Under the pieces are notes generated by a model that saw only the letters and a list, made by a program, of their open reading frames with translations, did no database searches and was not told where the DNA came from. From Pyrus communis (Eukaryota > Streptophyta > Magnoliopsida > Rosales > Rosaceae), in the NCBI RefSeq assembly GCF_963583255.1, contig NC_084803.1:19424428-19488427 (forward strand): DNA of 64,000 bases, in the 5' to 3' direction. Within the stretch, counting starts at the first letter, position 1. Every line of letters begins with the position of its first letter. A program made the translations under genes and the position numbers. Below are positions 43,940 through 56,399 of this stretch, in pieces.

Positions 43940-46900
43940 ACAATCTCATACAAGAAGAGATGCATGCAATATATACATGTAATTAATAGAGGTGTAATCT
44001 TTGTGTTAACTCTTGGAATCCTTAAGCATGTTTATTTATTGGAAGGGGATTATCTCCCCTTTTAATCTCTCTCCGCAATCATCCTCTCTTACTTGAACGG
44101 TTACAATTAAGACACATCAACGTCTTATATTGATTTTTTTTATAGAAATAATAAGATAAAAAGCGAAATGTGAGAGAAGGGGAGGGGAGGGCATGAAAAT
44201 AAGAAGAGTGAGAATCCTACTTATATCTTACCATGCATATTATTACATAATAAATTTATAAAAACAGATCTTAGATTCGTAACCTTAATGATATAGTTGA
44301 CCTGGGCTCCCTCTTTTTTCCAGTTATAATATTAAAAATCGACATCGAACCACTTGTTGAATGCCATTGCCGGCACCAACCCAACGAATAAACAAAAACA
44401 AGATATGAATCAGATATATATAGTTAAATAAAGAAAAATAAGATTTGCATATAATATAAATGTTGATATTACAGTCTTTGTTGGTTCTCGCTCAATTATT
44501 TTATATTTTTGTATTGTTTAATTTGCTCCGAGTGCATAGGGTGGTAGAACCACAAACACCCCACACGTGATACGCACAATTAATGGAGTTATCTTAAGTT
44601 GATATTAAATACATTTGATACTCTTAAATTTAAGGTGGCAAGTAAACATATGTCTTTGAAAAATTTGGTAAAATTGGATGGTGGTAGTAACTAACTTTAA
44701 TAAGGCATCATGTGTGATGACCTCGTCATGGCTTAGACCGAAGAACTTCACATGATTCAAACATGAACTTGTGATCGAATTTATGAACTTATACTTTTGA
44801 TTTATTAAAGTTAAGTAATGTTTCGATTTTTGGATTTGGAAAATCACAACACAAGCGTAACAAATAATCGAATCACCTATGCGAAAATTTCAAGCTTAAC
44901 ACTTAAAAATAGGTTCCAATTCAAAAACTTATTGGCAATGTATGGAGCTATTTAACTCTTTACAAATCCTTAAAAAATTTCTCAACTTTCTAAAGTTCGA
45001 ATTTTTTTTCCATTTTGACGGTTAAATACCAACATAAAACGAAATTGTTTTGAAACAAATAAAATATCAACATAAACATATGCAACTTGTATTGGCAACA
45101 ATTAATATTACAACTTTTGAGTTTGAAAGGAAAAAAGAAAAACATAGGTGATTTTGGGCAGTTGCCATTTTCCCAATGCCAAGTGCTATAAAGTGAATGA
45201 ATGTGGGTTGAATTGATGCTTGCTTAAACTAGATATGTGGTAAAGTTCACTCATCCAACCGAAAAAAGGATTAAATTATAAAGGCAAAAGTCACATCCCA
45301 TACCTAACGAGAAAAAATCTAGCTCACTACCTCAGCGGTCGTATTAAATTCTCTTTCACTTGCATAGCTTTGTCATGTTGCCATAGATTAATTACCGAAC
45401 ACCAACCTCTCTGGCTGGAGTTGCAAAGATCATCAAAGACTGCAGACCCACTTTGCCAAATAGGGAGCACTAATCTGACCAGACATTGTTGGTTGTGCTT
45501 TCATATCTTTTTGGATGTCGTTTCTTCTTTTTCATTCTTAACTCTCTTAAAAGTGTGAATTTTAAGGTACCATTTGGCCTCTTCTCCTTGTAAATGCATT
45601 CAACCTAAAAACTGCAACAATAATTTAGTGATCGAGTAGTTGGTCCCAAGCTGTCATTTGCGCTCAAGAAAAGTTGTCATGCATTAATCTAATGAAAAAA
45701 AATAGAGAAGCAAGAAATATGAGATGATTATTTTGTAAAGCGCTAATAATAATTTTTAAATGAAAATGGATCAGAGTGACAGAGAAAATTAAGAACTTAA
45801 ATTGTTGAAGTGAAACCAAAGCTACTTTTGGATGCCTTTTTTGAGGGACTTATCTACAAGGGGACGTTTTCCCCATTTATAGCTCAATATTAATAGCACG
45901 TATAATATATAGGTGTTCGAAATATCAAATTCAATCCAACTTTTATTGGTTTCAATTACTTGGAAAAATGAGTTGTATCCCTAAATATCAAAATTTACAT
46001 GATTATACTGATGACGGATTTTTTTCTTTCTTTTAAGAATCCAATTGAATCCAATCCAATTCAATCTAGCGAGTCAATTGCTTACTAGTAATAAATAAAT
46101 GAGATTGAAGATGGCCACAAATAAAAAAACATAATGAGATGTTGCCACATCAGTTAGTATTTAGAATTTTTAGATAAGAGTTTAACTCTGGGGTTAATTA
46201 ATTAGGTTACTTATTTAATTCAAGAGGACTACTTACAAAGGAGAATAAAACTATATATGTTTTTGGATTGAAATTAAGGCAATTACTCTACGTTCTAATG
46301 ATATTTTGCTACACTAATAAATGAAATGTCTCATGTGCAACTTTTATCAATGGTAAGCTCGATAACTGATTATGGTGTTTTGTCGAATACCTTCTCCAAT
46401 AGAATCACTACCGGAGCAAATACATGGCTTTGATGGCTTTAGCATAGGGAGAGTTTGAGTTCTTCAATATTAAAAATACTAATTAGTTGGCTACTATATA
46501 ATTTTTTATGTCCTAAGCCACCCAACTTGTGAATTCTGAATTTGCTTTTAGAGAATATAAACCAATAAAAGTATTTAAAATGCTAAAAAAAACTGATCAC
46601 TTTAGCAACACTAAAAAAATTATGGTATTAAATTAAAAACTTCAATGTCATTATTGCCATACACGGCTTTAGTAGACTATAGCATTTCACCACTCAATGT
46701 ACTCACTCATGACTCATGAAAGCTGCTTGTCAAATTTCATTGAGGATCAAAGTGCACAATTTGAATAGGTGTTTCTTCTTTTTACTTCTTAAGTTGTCAT
46801 GAACAAGATTGATGATATATGTTTTATTGCTTCAAATTATTACTTTCAAGTGTACTGTTATATAAAACTTAGTGTAGGCAACAATAAAAAAATTAAGCAT

Positions 46901-48060
46901 TTAATTTTAGAATAATAATTTTAACTTAGTCCACTTATCAAATATTTTCTAGCTCTACCATTAAATCGAATTGTATAAAAAATAATTAGAAAAAAAAAAA
47001 CCACAAAGATTCAAACTGTGGTAGGGTTTTGCTTTTTGCAATACATATGGGCCTCCTTAATACAGTAACTTAAACTTTATTTAAATGATCAAAGCTTCCT
47101 TTAGCTAAAGGAAGGTCCAATATTTACAAGAACCCAAAGCCCATCTAGAAAACTTGTGGGGTTCTTTTGTTGTTGGTGGAAAGAAAACATATATTAAGTT
47201 TACAACTGCACTCACTCAATGGACATCCTAATAATATTTCAATTATAGTCCATTGTCCAAAAACAATGGTGAATTCATAGCTAGGGATATAATAAAGAAA
47301 AGGATTTGTGATTCCTCTGATGCCACTTTGCAAAGTATGACTACTTTAATTTGATGAAATTCAAATTTGACAAATATTAGGGTGATATTGATAAGGTTAA
47401 CTCTAAACTCTCTATAGCCCAAGCATTTGACTCAGAGGTACAAATTTGAAATGTTTGAGGCAAACCTAGAGGAACTCGTCTATCCATGGGATAAAGTAGT
47501 TGAAGTGAAGGCAAACATTAAAAAAAAACTTGACCAATTTGTATAAGGCGTATAAGGAGGGAGGCCTCTTGTAGTAGTATAAATGTGGAGCAAAGATCAA
47601 GTGTTGTAGTAGATGATATTTTGGGAATGGGAGAGATTGATGTTGCTACAAAGATGCAAGGGAAATCCAACAAAGTAGGGTGGCGGCTCAACAAAGTGAG
47701 ATAGTCAATTAAGTGGATATGTACTTTCACAATATTTGAAACTAAATTTGTTGCTTTTTGGTTTGTAACTTATTTCCTTTCGGATTGTGTTACTTCTGGG
47801 TTTTGGTTGCATTTAGTTTTAATTTCAGTGGTTTCTAGTATAGAGATAGTAATTTGATATCCTAAATTCCAAATGATAATGAACATAAAATTGTGGCAAA
47901 TTTTTTAATCAAAGTGGGAAAGTGTCAAAATTAAGGTTGTACTAAGAATTGTGTATGTACCAAAGGCCCAAAACAAAGATTGCAGGGCTAATTATTGGCC
48001 GAACAAAACCCGTTTAAATCAGTAAGCTCAACAAATTGGGCCTGAAGGCCCATCCCGAGA
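43940..48060. other. Long AT-rich intergenic stretch
   Basis: There is no supported gene. Near 44100-44190 a phrase (GGTTACAATTAAGACACATCAACGTC, then ATAATAAGATAAAAAGCG) resembles the middle of the miniature element at 59519, without complete ends. Open frames at 44605-44847, 45370-45558, 47145-47333 and 47518-47730 carry no motif I know. Confidence 0.45.
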
Positions 48061-48062
48061 CG

Positions 48063-48235
48063 AAAAACTGAAATAATTTTCGGTTTATTACCGAATTTCA
48101 GGAAAACTGAAATTTCAGTTCGATTTCGGTATTCAACTTTATTTCTCGAAACATTTCGGTTCGGTATTCGGACTGATTTCGATTCGGTATTCGGACTGAT
48201 TTCGGTTCGGTAACCAGCCCTAGTTGCAACTCTCG
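48063..48235. repeat. TTCGG-rich short tandem region
   Basis: Words TTTCGGTTCGGTATTCGG and GACTGATTTCG alternate, with two near-perfect direct copies of a 22-base unit around 48160-48210. It is non-coding; open frames over it reflect the repeat. Confidence 0.6.
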
Positions 48236-48939
48236 GTTTAGGCCATATAGGCCCGGCCCTAGCTTATTAGACTTAACCTCCCACCTGACCAAAAACCCTA
48301 AAAATTTGTTGGCTTTGCTTCTTTATAGACTAACTACACGCAATTTGATACCTATTAATCTATAATTGGACTATTAAATTGGAGTCTACAAACATCACTT
48401 CACATATAGAAAATACATCATTTCTAGATCTCTTTCATCAAGGTCACCATATCAATTAATCTGGGTTTTTAAAATTTCATCCAACGGTAAAAAATTATTA
48501 TAGCTTTTAAAAGATCAAAACAGGTAGGTCGTTGAATGAAATTTTAAGGGTCTGGATCACTTGATTTAGTGAATGAAAACACTCTTCACAAACTTCAAAA
48601 TTGCAACAAAAAGGATGGGTACATTGTTTGCCACCAACTTGGCCATTTTTCAATCTTTCATATTTATTTTGGGTAAAGTTTTAGTCTTTCACAGTTGCAA
48701 GCAAAACCCAGATACATGTCAAATGAAGCCAATATGCTTAGCTTAGAAAATAGAAAAGACTAAATTTGGTGGGTGGATGACCAGAAGGGCTTTGCTTTAA
48801 AGACAGTTACTAACTTCTATTTATTCAAAAGATAGAGCGCAGCCCTTGCAAAAAATAATCTGGAAAAACAAACCCTAAATGTGTAGGAATTCAAGGAACT
48901 TTATCAAATAAAATAATCAAGGTCCATTTGCTAATTTAG

Positions 48940-49155
48940 GAGAGAGAATTCTCGCCGGATGTGAGGATCTCAGAGATCCTCCAATTACATCCACTTATCG
49001 TATATCGTATGACCATTTTTTATCAGGTACTATTTATATTCAATTTTAAATAAAAAAATTTACAATAATTTATGATCGTACGATGTACGATGAATAGATA
49101 TGATATGAAAATCTCCAGAATCCTCATAAAGATGATCCGTCCAAGATCCTCACTC
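48940..49155. mobile_element. Mutator-type miniature element
   Basis: 216 bases flanked by CTAATTTAG on both sides (48931-48939 and 49156-49164), a 9-bp duplication as in Mutator-like elements. The ends are imperfect inverted repeats: GAGAGAGAATTCTCGCCGG on the left and GAGTGAGGATCTTGGACGG for the right reverse complement. It encodes nothing. Confidence 0.75.
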
Positions 49156-49169
49156 CTAATTTAGTGCTG

Positions 49170-50220
49170 GTCGCAATTAGTCACTTGGGCCATGCAAGCA
49201 TGACGAGACATCCACCCTTTTTATTGATAGATTTAGGGTTTTTTCCTTCCTACTGAGAAGGTGATAGATTTAGGTATGAAAAGTCTCTTTTCCATAAATG
49301 GAAGTGGGAAACTCGGAACGAAATTTTTGTTATATAAAAAAGGAAACAAATTCATTAGTTTCTTCATGCTACTAAGCAACTTTGACATTTGAAAAGAACC
49401 GTGAGGAAACTCTTGTATGCATGTATGTCTTAATTTGTTGACAGATGCATCCCCTTTTTCACAAATTTTCGTGGGTGACATCCAAGTCTTGTCAGATATT
49501 TATAGCAACGTCAATTATGTTCTTTTTTCTCTTTATGTTGTTTTGGGATACATGAATGTATGAATTTTTAAGTGTATTGTCTAACCAATGTTGTCACCTG
49601 GCTTGCTTCAATCTAGCTAATTTGTAAAAGGAATTATCTATAATCATACTAAATACAATTAATGGGATCCAACTATAATATTATTTTCACTCTGTTAACC
49701 ATTGCAAAAATATATTAAATCTCTATACACAACATCAAACCGTTGATAACGTAAAGGAACAATTATATATAATGTCTAAAAACTTTAGAAGGATGCTAAT
49801 AGACAGTCGTCCACATACACGTCCATTAATTAATGCATGTTGATCTTGCAATGGCTCGCATATGCATATATTTATAAATGTACAAAAAGAGGATAATTGG
49901 TGGTGAACCACAGTTATCCACCTTTTCGACGTCCGGAGGAAGTTAATTGGGAATTTCATCATACCCTTGATCACGATCAAGCAGATTCACAACTTACAAG
50001 GTAAAAAACCTAGAACCTCCCTTGTTTTTCTTTAGGGAGCTGCAGTACACATGCATATAAATACATACAAGCACAAGAGTGAGTATCCTCACATATTCAA
50101 TACTTAGTAATACGAAAATAATTTTAAAAATTATAGTCATACAAACCTATATATAGTTATAAGAGCATTTCCACCGGGCACTTTTTTCTAAGAAAATTGC
50201 CAAACACTCTTCTACACCGG
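49170..50220. other. Gene-free stretch
   Basis: This is AT-rich sequence without recognised genes. The minus-strand frames at 49233-49481 and 49735-49980 have no known motif. Confidence 0.45.
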
Positions 50221-50224
50221 TTCT

Positions 50225-50757
50225 TGTTGAGAATACTAATCACACATCAGATAAAGAAAAGACCTTATATGTTCTTATAAGTAATTGTGCTACTCTTATA
50301 TTAACAATTGATTTTATAGTGGAACATCATCTTTGTTCATAGTATCAGAGTAGGTTGTTTAGTGTGTGAAGCCCAATGACCACACATGCTCTACATCGCC
50401 CGATTTGCATTATCCACGTGCTAGGCTTAGAAATTTTCCATACGTGATGGATTGTGGTGAGAGTACTAATCCCACACCGAGAAAAGAATTGACTTGCATA
50501 GCGGATTTGGGCGCTCTAGCCAAAACGAATCTTTGCGCAGCATTAGTCTTTTCAGACTGTTCTTCAAATCTCTTTTCAGTTTTTGCCTAAAGAAAATGGT
50601 TAGATCAATCATAGTTAAGGGAGGAGTTTCGCAAGAGAGAGTGGTTGTCAAAGACTCAAACGAATTTAGCAGAGAGTGGTTGTTCAAATTGCTCAGAAGT
50701 AATTAGGTTACTCTCTATATTGCCAATTAATTTTATGGTGGAACCTCAACTTTCTCA
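50225..50757 (+). mobile_element. Small TRIM-like element with an interrupted second LTR
   Basis: A 115-base LTR (50225-50339, TGTTGAGAATACTAATC to TTTGTTCA) is followed by a degenerate initiator-Met primer site (TAGTATCAGAGT, 50340-50351). A second related copy begins at 50453 (TGTGGTGAGAGTACTAATCC) and ends at 50757 (GGAACCTCAACTTTCTCA), but about 190 bases (roughly 50508-50697) are inserted in it. The insert has an open plus frame with KGGVSQERVVVKDSNEFSRE, which looks like real coding sequence of unknown origin. The element itself encodes nothing. Confidence 0.5.
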
Positions 50758-50879
50758 GTTTTATTTTTCCCTTAGGATTCATGGTGAAAATTTTATTTTG
50801 CCCTTGGGACTTATGGTGTTGGGTTAGCAGCCTCTCCAATTCTAGCTCGAGTGACTGCATGCGGGGAGGATGACACTGA

Positions 50880-51075
50880 CATCACCCCTGACACCGTCGC
50901 GGACACCAACTCCAACGACCATTGCCTTCGCCACTACCACCATCATATTCTTCATGACCATCACCTCCACCACCATAGCCATCACCACCTTCATTGCCGA
51001 CACCACCACCACCATTGTGGTTGCCATTACAATGTATGACCGTTGTTAACACCACCATCATAGTCGATATTGATA
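50880..51075. repeat. CAC/CAT-rich low-complexity region
   Basis: An imperfect ACC, CAC and CAT trinucleotide tract. Its open frames (histidine-rich on plus; valine/methionine- and glycine-rich on minus) come from base composition, not from a gene. Confidence 0.75.
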
Positions 51076-51079
51076 CTAG

Positions 51080-52069
51080 ACACATTTTCAATTGTCACTT
51101 GCATAGTATTGAGCCAATTTTCATTCATGTAGGTAATTATTGAAAATTTTAATTAAATTATTAGATGAGTATGTGAATGGATAGGACCACAAAATGAAAT
51201 AAATTATTTTATGTGAATGGAAATTTTATTTGATGAGTTGTGACTATTCATAAACAAGGTTGTGATTATACAATTGAAGCGAAAGGGTGAAACCTTGCCT
51301 TTTGATTGAAGGAATGCAACAATTAACTTTTCAAGGAAAAGACACAACTATTTTGAAGAGTTACTTTAACATCGCTATAAAGACCTCATCATGTTGAGTC
51401 ATTAGTGAACTAATTAGTATGGAGTCATCCAAGTTCATATGTCATACCATACTAAGAGATTAAGTGAGCCTTTGAGAGAGTTCAACACAATTGTGGTTCC
51501 CCAGGTTCTTATGATTTGAAGTGCTACTATCGTAAGGATGTGTTTGTTGTATCCTGTGAGACATATGCTGATCAACCATGAGCACTGTAGTGAGACATAA
51601 ATCGTCTTAAGCAGAGAGAACCAAGTTCTTGACTCAACCGTTATTTTTAGGTTGTTCTAATCCAATTTCATTTGCATTATCATTGTGTTTTATTTGTTAG
51701 GATGTATGCATTAAATTTTGTTTATTTATTTGCATGAATTATTTGACATGGCTTATTTGCTATATTTTATGACTCATGAATAAAATACTTGAAAAATCGT
51801 TATGTTTATATTAATTAAAAGGGGACGTTTGCGTCCTGGGAATTTTGCTAAATTGATTTTTTCAATGTTAAGATCTGCATGTTGCTATGCACAAATATAT
51901 CTATATTGGTTCGTTTTATTGACATGGCTTTGAGAGACACGGTATGTTAGACATTGTCCATTTCGTTTATGCCGGTTTCATATTTAACTAAGTTTCTGAA
52001 TGACATGCATGTGACTGTTGAAACAACAAAAGTCTGTTTCATGTTAGCAAGTAATTTGAAAATGCAGGA
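51080..52069. other. Gene-free stretch
   Basis: There are no open frames of note and no recognisable repeat ends. I see nothing to annotate. Confidence 0.5.
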
Positions 52070-52610
52070 TTACAGCAATCTACTTGCTTTCATAACTCTA
52101 CCTTTATAATTTTCTTTTGCGATTACCTGTTTCTGACCTTTCAAACTGTCGGTTATTTGGTTATTCAATGTAGAGATTGTATGCGACTTTTCTAATAGTC
52201 GCACCGCTTCGCAGTAGGACCTATTTTGGAGTGGATGCTGTTTTTTGAGTTCTTGCATTGCTATCGGTTCATATCCATGTGACATACACACACACACGTG
52301 TGTGTGTGTATATATATTTACATACACGCACGCTCATAAGTTGATATTCGTTGCAGAATTTGCAAAAAATTGCATGGACTGCATTCTAGTCAAACGGTTC
52401 TGCTTTTGTTCCAAGCACATAGATTTCTGAGATGCCGCCTGCAGATGCATAGTATCCAAAACCCACATCTATTTGCGATATGCAGTTAAAACTATTGTTA
52501 TTTGAGAATGAGACATTGTCCAAGTTCATTGCATTATCTGCAGTTAAAACTATTGTAGTTGATGTGTGCTTATTTGTGTGGGTGACAATTTCTAATCGTT
52601 CACCCACCTG
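52070..52610 (-). pseudogene. Unidentified gene remnant with two exon-like pieces
   Basis: Minus-strand piece 1 (about 52386-52607) follows a possible CAG acceptor and translates to GERLEIVTHTNKHTSTTIV and, further on, SQIDVGFGYYASAGGISEIY, ending at a TAG. Piece 2 (about 52131-52270) translates to QELKKQHPLQNRSYCEAVRL and LNNQITDSLKGQKQ, and ends CAG/GTAATC, a good donor. Both have an ordinary protein-like composition, unlike their neighbours. Between them is a CA/TG dinucleotide palindrome (about 52287-52311). I do not recognise the family; the stop and the isolation point to a dead or captured gene. Confidence 0.35.
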
Positions 52611-52619
52611 ACTTTCTCT

Positions 52620-54520
52620 TTATGAGAGGAAAGTGTGAAAGTGGGCATGCCGATTGCAGACAGACCTAACATGCAAGCCACTTTATAAAATCCAACCCAA
52701 TAATTCCCTTTCACATTAATACCACCTCATAGGGAACGAACGGCCACAGATGAATTGCTTTTCGGGGCCAAGTTTTTGTCGACAATGTTTCCGTTCTTGG
52801 TATGGAATTGGAAACTCATCCAAAACAGCTTGAATTATAAATGAAGGTAGAGAGATAGGGAGCCCTTTATTCCCTTTTGGGAGACGTTTTCAGTCTCATC
52901 TCAGTCTCATCTCACTCTTCTGGTTTCCACTCGCTGCTAGTTAAAAAACTTATTTGTCTAAAGGTGAGTGTTTCTGATGGGTCAATTTTACTGTTTGTGA
53001 GCAGTACCCGGTGAAGTTGTGAAGTGAAGCATAAACATGCAAAGAAACACAACATCTTCATACAGTGAGTCAAACTTAGAAAGGTCGTACGCATTAGTAT
53101 TAAGAATGGGGATAAAAATTAGGGGCTTGTATTGCAAACAAAGGATTGGATTAGAATGCATAGATAACTATTTTCAAGGTATATTCAATAAAAAAAATGA
53201 AAATTTGTAAATAATTTGGAGATAAGAGATGGATTATTGAGAAAAAAACTTATTCATGTCAAATCCTCTTTTAATCCCCTTAAAATAAAAAAGTCATTCT
53301 TCCTTATGTTATCCATTTCAATCCAACCTCTATACCCAGTGAGGCCTAGGAGTTGAATAAGGAATCAGTGTGAACACACTATTACACGTTAATCTAACAC
53401 TTCGAATTTTCCTACTATAGATGTTGTTTATACAATATATCGATAAAAAGGACAACTTGATTCATATGTTTTAGATGCATGAAACATAATATTTGATGGT
53501 GTAGTGGATCCAAAAACATAATGTAACACATCATTGCATTGCAAAATTTTCATACCTCCAACTCAATCACCAAGTCTTTTCCAAAGTCCCAACCTAAAAA
53601 GCAAAAGGTCTAATACAAGTCAAGTTAAAATTCTAAATCCGTTCATGTCAGAGGTTTAACCTAAACACAACTCGCTCTTTATTAATAGTAAAACGTTAAA
53701 CCTATATCATGTACATCTTCAATCGTGTTGCATTTCTAATTTACTGTTTTCCTTTTTTATAACTAAAGTGGGATTAGTATACAGTTACCTATCCAACACA
53801 TAATGGGATTAGGCTGGAAATAGAAACGATACATAGGAATGTGCACAATTAAAGAAAGTGTGTGAAAAGTGTAAAATGGTGACTTGTACTGTTTTACACC
53901 TACAATAAGTAACCCTAAATTGAAAACTTCAAAAAAAAAATCTTATAAAAAGTTGGATTTCTGTTTAAACAATGCTGTAATTGTTGTTGATGGATTGAGA
54001 ATGATTAGAAAAATAGGCCACCTGCTATGAAAGAAATGTAGTACTTCTCCTACATGTGAATTTTCAATAATATCGTCCTACTTTATTCTTTTTTTTTTTC
54101 TTTTTTGTGTGATCCAAAAGTTAATAATGCCTAGGAATTAAACTCTATCTGTATGGTACATTAGCAGCGGAGTTCCTTTCAGATTGGGTTTTGTTTGTTG
54201 TAGACACAAGGTGGCCAATTTGCCAAATTGCAAAATTAAATTGTTGGCGACGCCGGGTCTTGTACGGCAGGCAATGCATACGTGCAAGCTCCAGCTCCAT
54301 CCCAATTGAGAAGAGGATTCTTAATTGTAAACTACTTGAACATTTCATTGCATACCTAATGCTATCATCACTAATAATTATATCCTAGTTAACTAATGTT
54401 AAATGGCATCTTCAACAATACTAGTCTCTGAATTTTAGCTTAGTTTAGTATGCAGATTATTCAATTTTTCTTTTGGCTACTTAAAAATGCTACTTCCATA
54501 ACACTAGCTATATATTTGAG
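52620..54520. other. Gene-free stretch
   Basis: This is AT-rich sequence. The short minus-strand frames (52912-53094 and 54145-54348) have no motif. A run of T lies at about 54090. Nothing else is supportable. Confidence 0.45.
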
Positions 54521-54541
54521 CTAACTGTGAATATTTGGTTT

Positions 54542-54681
54542 TTTTATTTTTTTATTTTTTATTTTTTATTTTTTATTTTTTTGCCGAACTAGATTTTATT
54601 AGATTAATCACCAACGAAATTCGAACTTACATCATTATGCAATGACTCAACACCTTTCCACCACTGTGGTAAAGGGTCGCT
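54542..54681 (-). mobile_element. tRNA-derived SINE with perfect target duplication
   Basis: 140 bases between perfect 14-base duplications TGAATATTTGGTTT (54528-54541 and 54682-54695). On the minus strand it starts GCGACCCTTTACC, has an A box TGGTGGAAAGG that fits TRGYNNANNGG exactly, a B box GTTCGAATTTC about 30 bases on, and ends in an A-rich tail made of AAAAAAT units. This is a Pol III SINE that inserted recently enough to keep its duplication intact. Confidence 0.88.
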
Positions 54682-54879
54682 TGAATATTTGGTTTCACTA
54701 AAACGTTTCATTGGTTTATTATTTGATTACAGTTGGATATGATTGATCAACATGCTCTTTAAAACTTTGTGCGCGTGTTTGAAATTTATTGTGTTTATTA
54801 ATTAAACAAGCAATTTAGAGATGCTATGCATGTGTTCATTTAAATTCATTGAATAAAATTTACAAAAAAAAATAAAAAA

Positions 54880-55000
54880 GGGAATTGTTATTAGCACTCC
54901 AAAAATCTTATTCTACACTCCAAACTTTCTATATTAGGACAGAAAAATACACTTGTGAGGAGTGTAGAATGAGATTTTTGGAGTGACAATAACACTTCCC
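54880..55000. mobile_element. Short foldback miniature element
   Basis: 121 bases flanked by ATAAAAAA on both sides (54872-54879 and 55001-55008). The two halves are inverted copies for about 42 bases each (GGGAATTGTTATTAGCACTC on the left, GGGAAGTGTTATTGTCACTC for the right reverse complement). An 8-bp duplication suggests hAT, but the A-rich target leaves 9 bp (Mutator) possible. Confidence 0.8.
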
Positions 55001-55009
55001 ATAAAAAAA

Positions 55010-56230
55010 AGGTCACTAAAGTTTTTTGTGACGACTTTCAAATGATTTTTTGTCATTGAACAGACTGTTCATATCTTTAGTGACTGTTTCTAGATAACTA
55101 TTTCATCACTAAAAGTTTATTTTATTTGGGAGAAAAACATGAAAAAGAAAATGGGGGCTACTTATATGGTTATTTGGCTGTGAGGCCTTCAAAAAAAACA
55201 AAAAAAAAGAGAAATTATTTTTTCTTTAATTTACTTTTTTGTCCATAACTTTTATTTTGGTTTTTTTTTTTTTTTTTTTTTTGTTAGTTTTGTTGACAGG
55301 ATTAATTTGGTATTTCCACTCTCTTTTAACCGAAGAAAGGATTTCATTGCATTTTAATTATGCAAATGTACAAAGATATATAACGGTTGACTTTTAAGAG
55401 CATCACATTTGCAACCTAACTCATCTGAAGTTCCGGGACCATGAATAAACTTTCTATCTCGAGTAGTAGCATTGACAAAGACTACTTTCCTCTTGTGGTC
55501 CTATCCAATTGTTAAATGTGAGACCGACGGAATTCAGAAACAGCTCATTATCTTTTGCAATTTACGAACCTGTGGATGAGGTAGTTAGACATCTGAGGTA
55601 TTGACACAATCGTTGGTTCTTTGATTCCTAGGCAACAACTTTCTCCTTAATATTTGTTTTTGTTTTCAACCATGAAAATTGTTGGATTGTTAGTTTTGTA
55701 TTTTGAGGCGGCAAGCAAATTACTTTCGATTCTCGTCCCCCAAATGGACCAAGCAAACATATATTTGTAGGAAATTCTGTTAATATTTCATGAATTTATT
55801 TTTGAATTATGTTGTCACTAGCAACGGCGGTGCTAAAAATTTTTCACCGGGTGAGCTGGCTTAAAGATTTAAATCTTTATAAATAAAGAAACTTGATACT
55901 TTATGTTTTACAATATCAACTATAGCTTAAGAAAATTTTCACAAAATGAGCCAAGAACTTTTGTTATTCAAACAAATTCAAACTTGTACATGTACAAGAA
56001 GTGATGAGAAAAAGAGATAGTTTGTAAATTGTATTATATAATTAAACCGAGGGAATTCGAATTAGTGAATAAATATATGGTGGGCTACATTTGAAAATCA
56101 ATAAAAATTACATGTAAAATGTTATTTTCTACCGAAAGCTACCTGGGCTATAGCCCAAGGTAGCCCTTAATGTGGCTTTGTGTTTGGTCACTAACACTAT
56201 TGTTTAGTTGTATTTCTCTCTACTTGTTAG
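55010..56230. other. Gene-free stretch
   Basis: T-rich and A-rich runs, including about 22 T at 55261-55282. A GGGCTATAGCCCAAGG palindrome-like phrase lies at 56147-56162. I recognise no gene. Confidence 0.45.
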
Positions 56231-56234
56231 TTAT

Positions 56235-56395
56235 TTGTTGCATGTGGTCCAATATTTTAGTGGATAAGTTGTTAAGTTTCTACCCATATGTTTGGGTTCG
56301 AAACTCTCCCCCTCCTCAAAGTATTGTAATAGTTTCGAACTTTTGTTCTTTCTTTTAATAATAATATTAAAAAACCAAAAAAAAAAAACAAATAG
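56235..56395 (+). mobile_element. Probable tRNA-derived SINE
   Basis: A box TAGTGGATAAG (about 56259) and B box GGTTCGAAACTC (about 56294-56305) are about 35 bases apart, followed by a T-rich body and an A-rich tail at about 56370-56390. The target duplication was not found, so the ends are approximate. Confidence 0.6.
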
Positions 56396-56399
56396 TCTT

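Noticed and set aside
50842..51091. Histidine-rich or glycine-rich small proteins
   Set aside because: They are products of a CAC/CAT low-complexity tract open in several frames on both strands.
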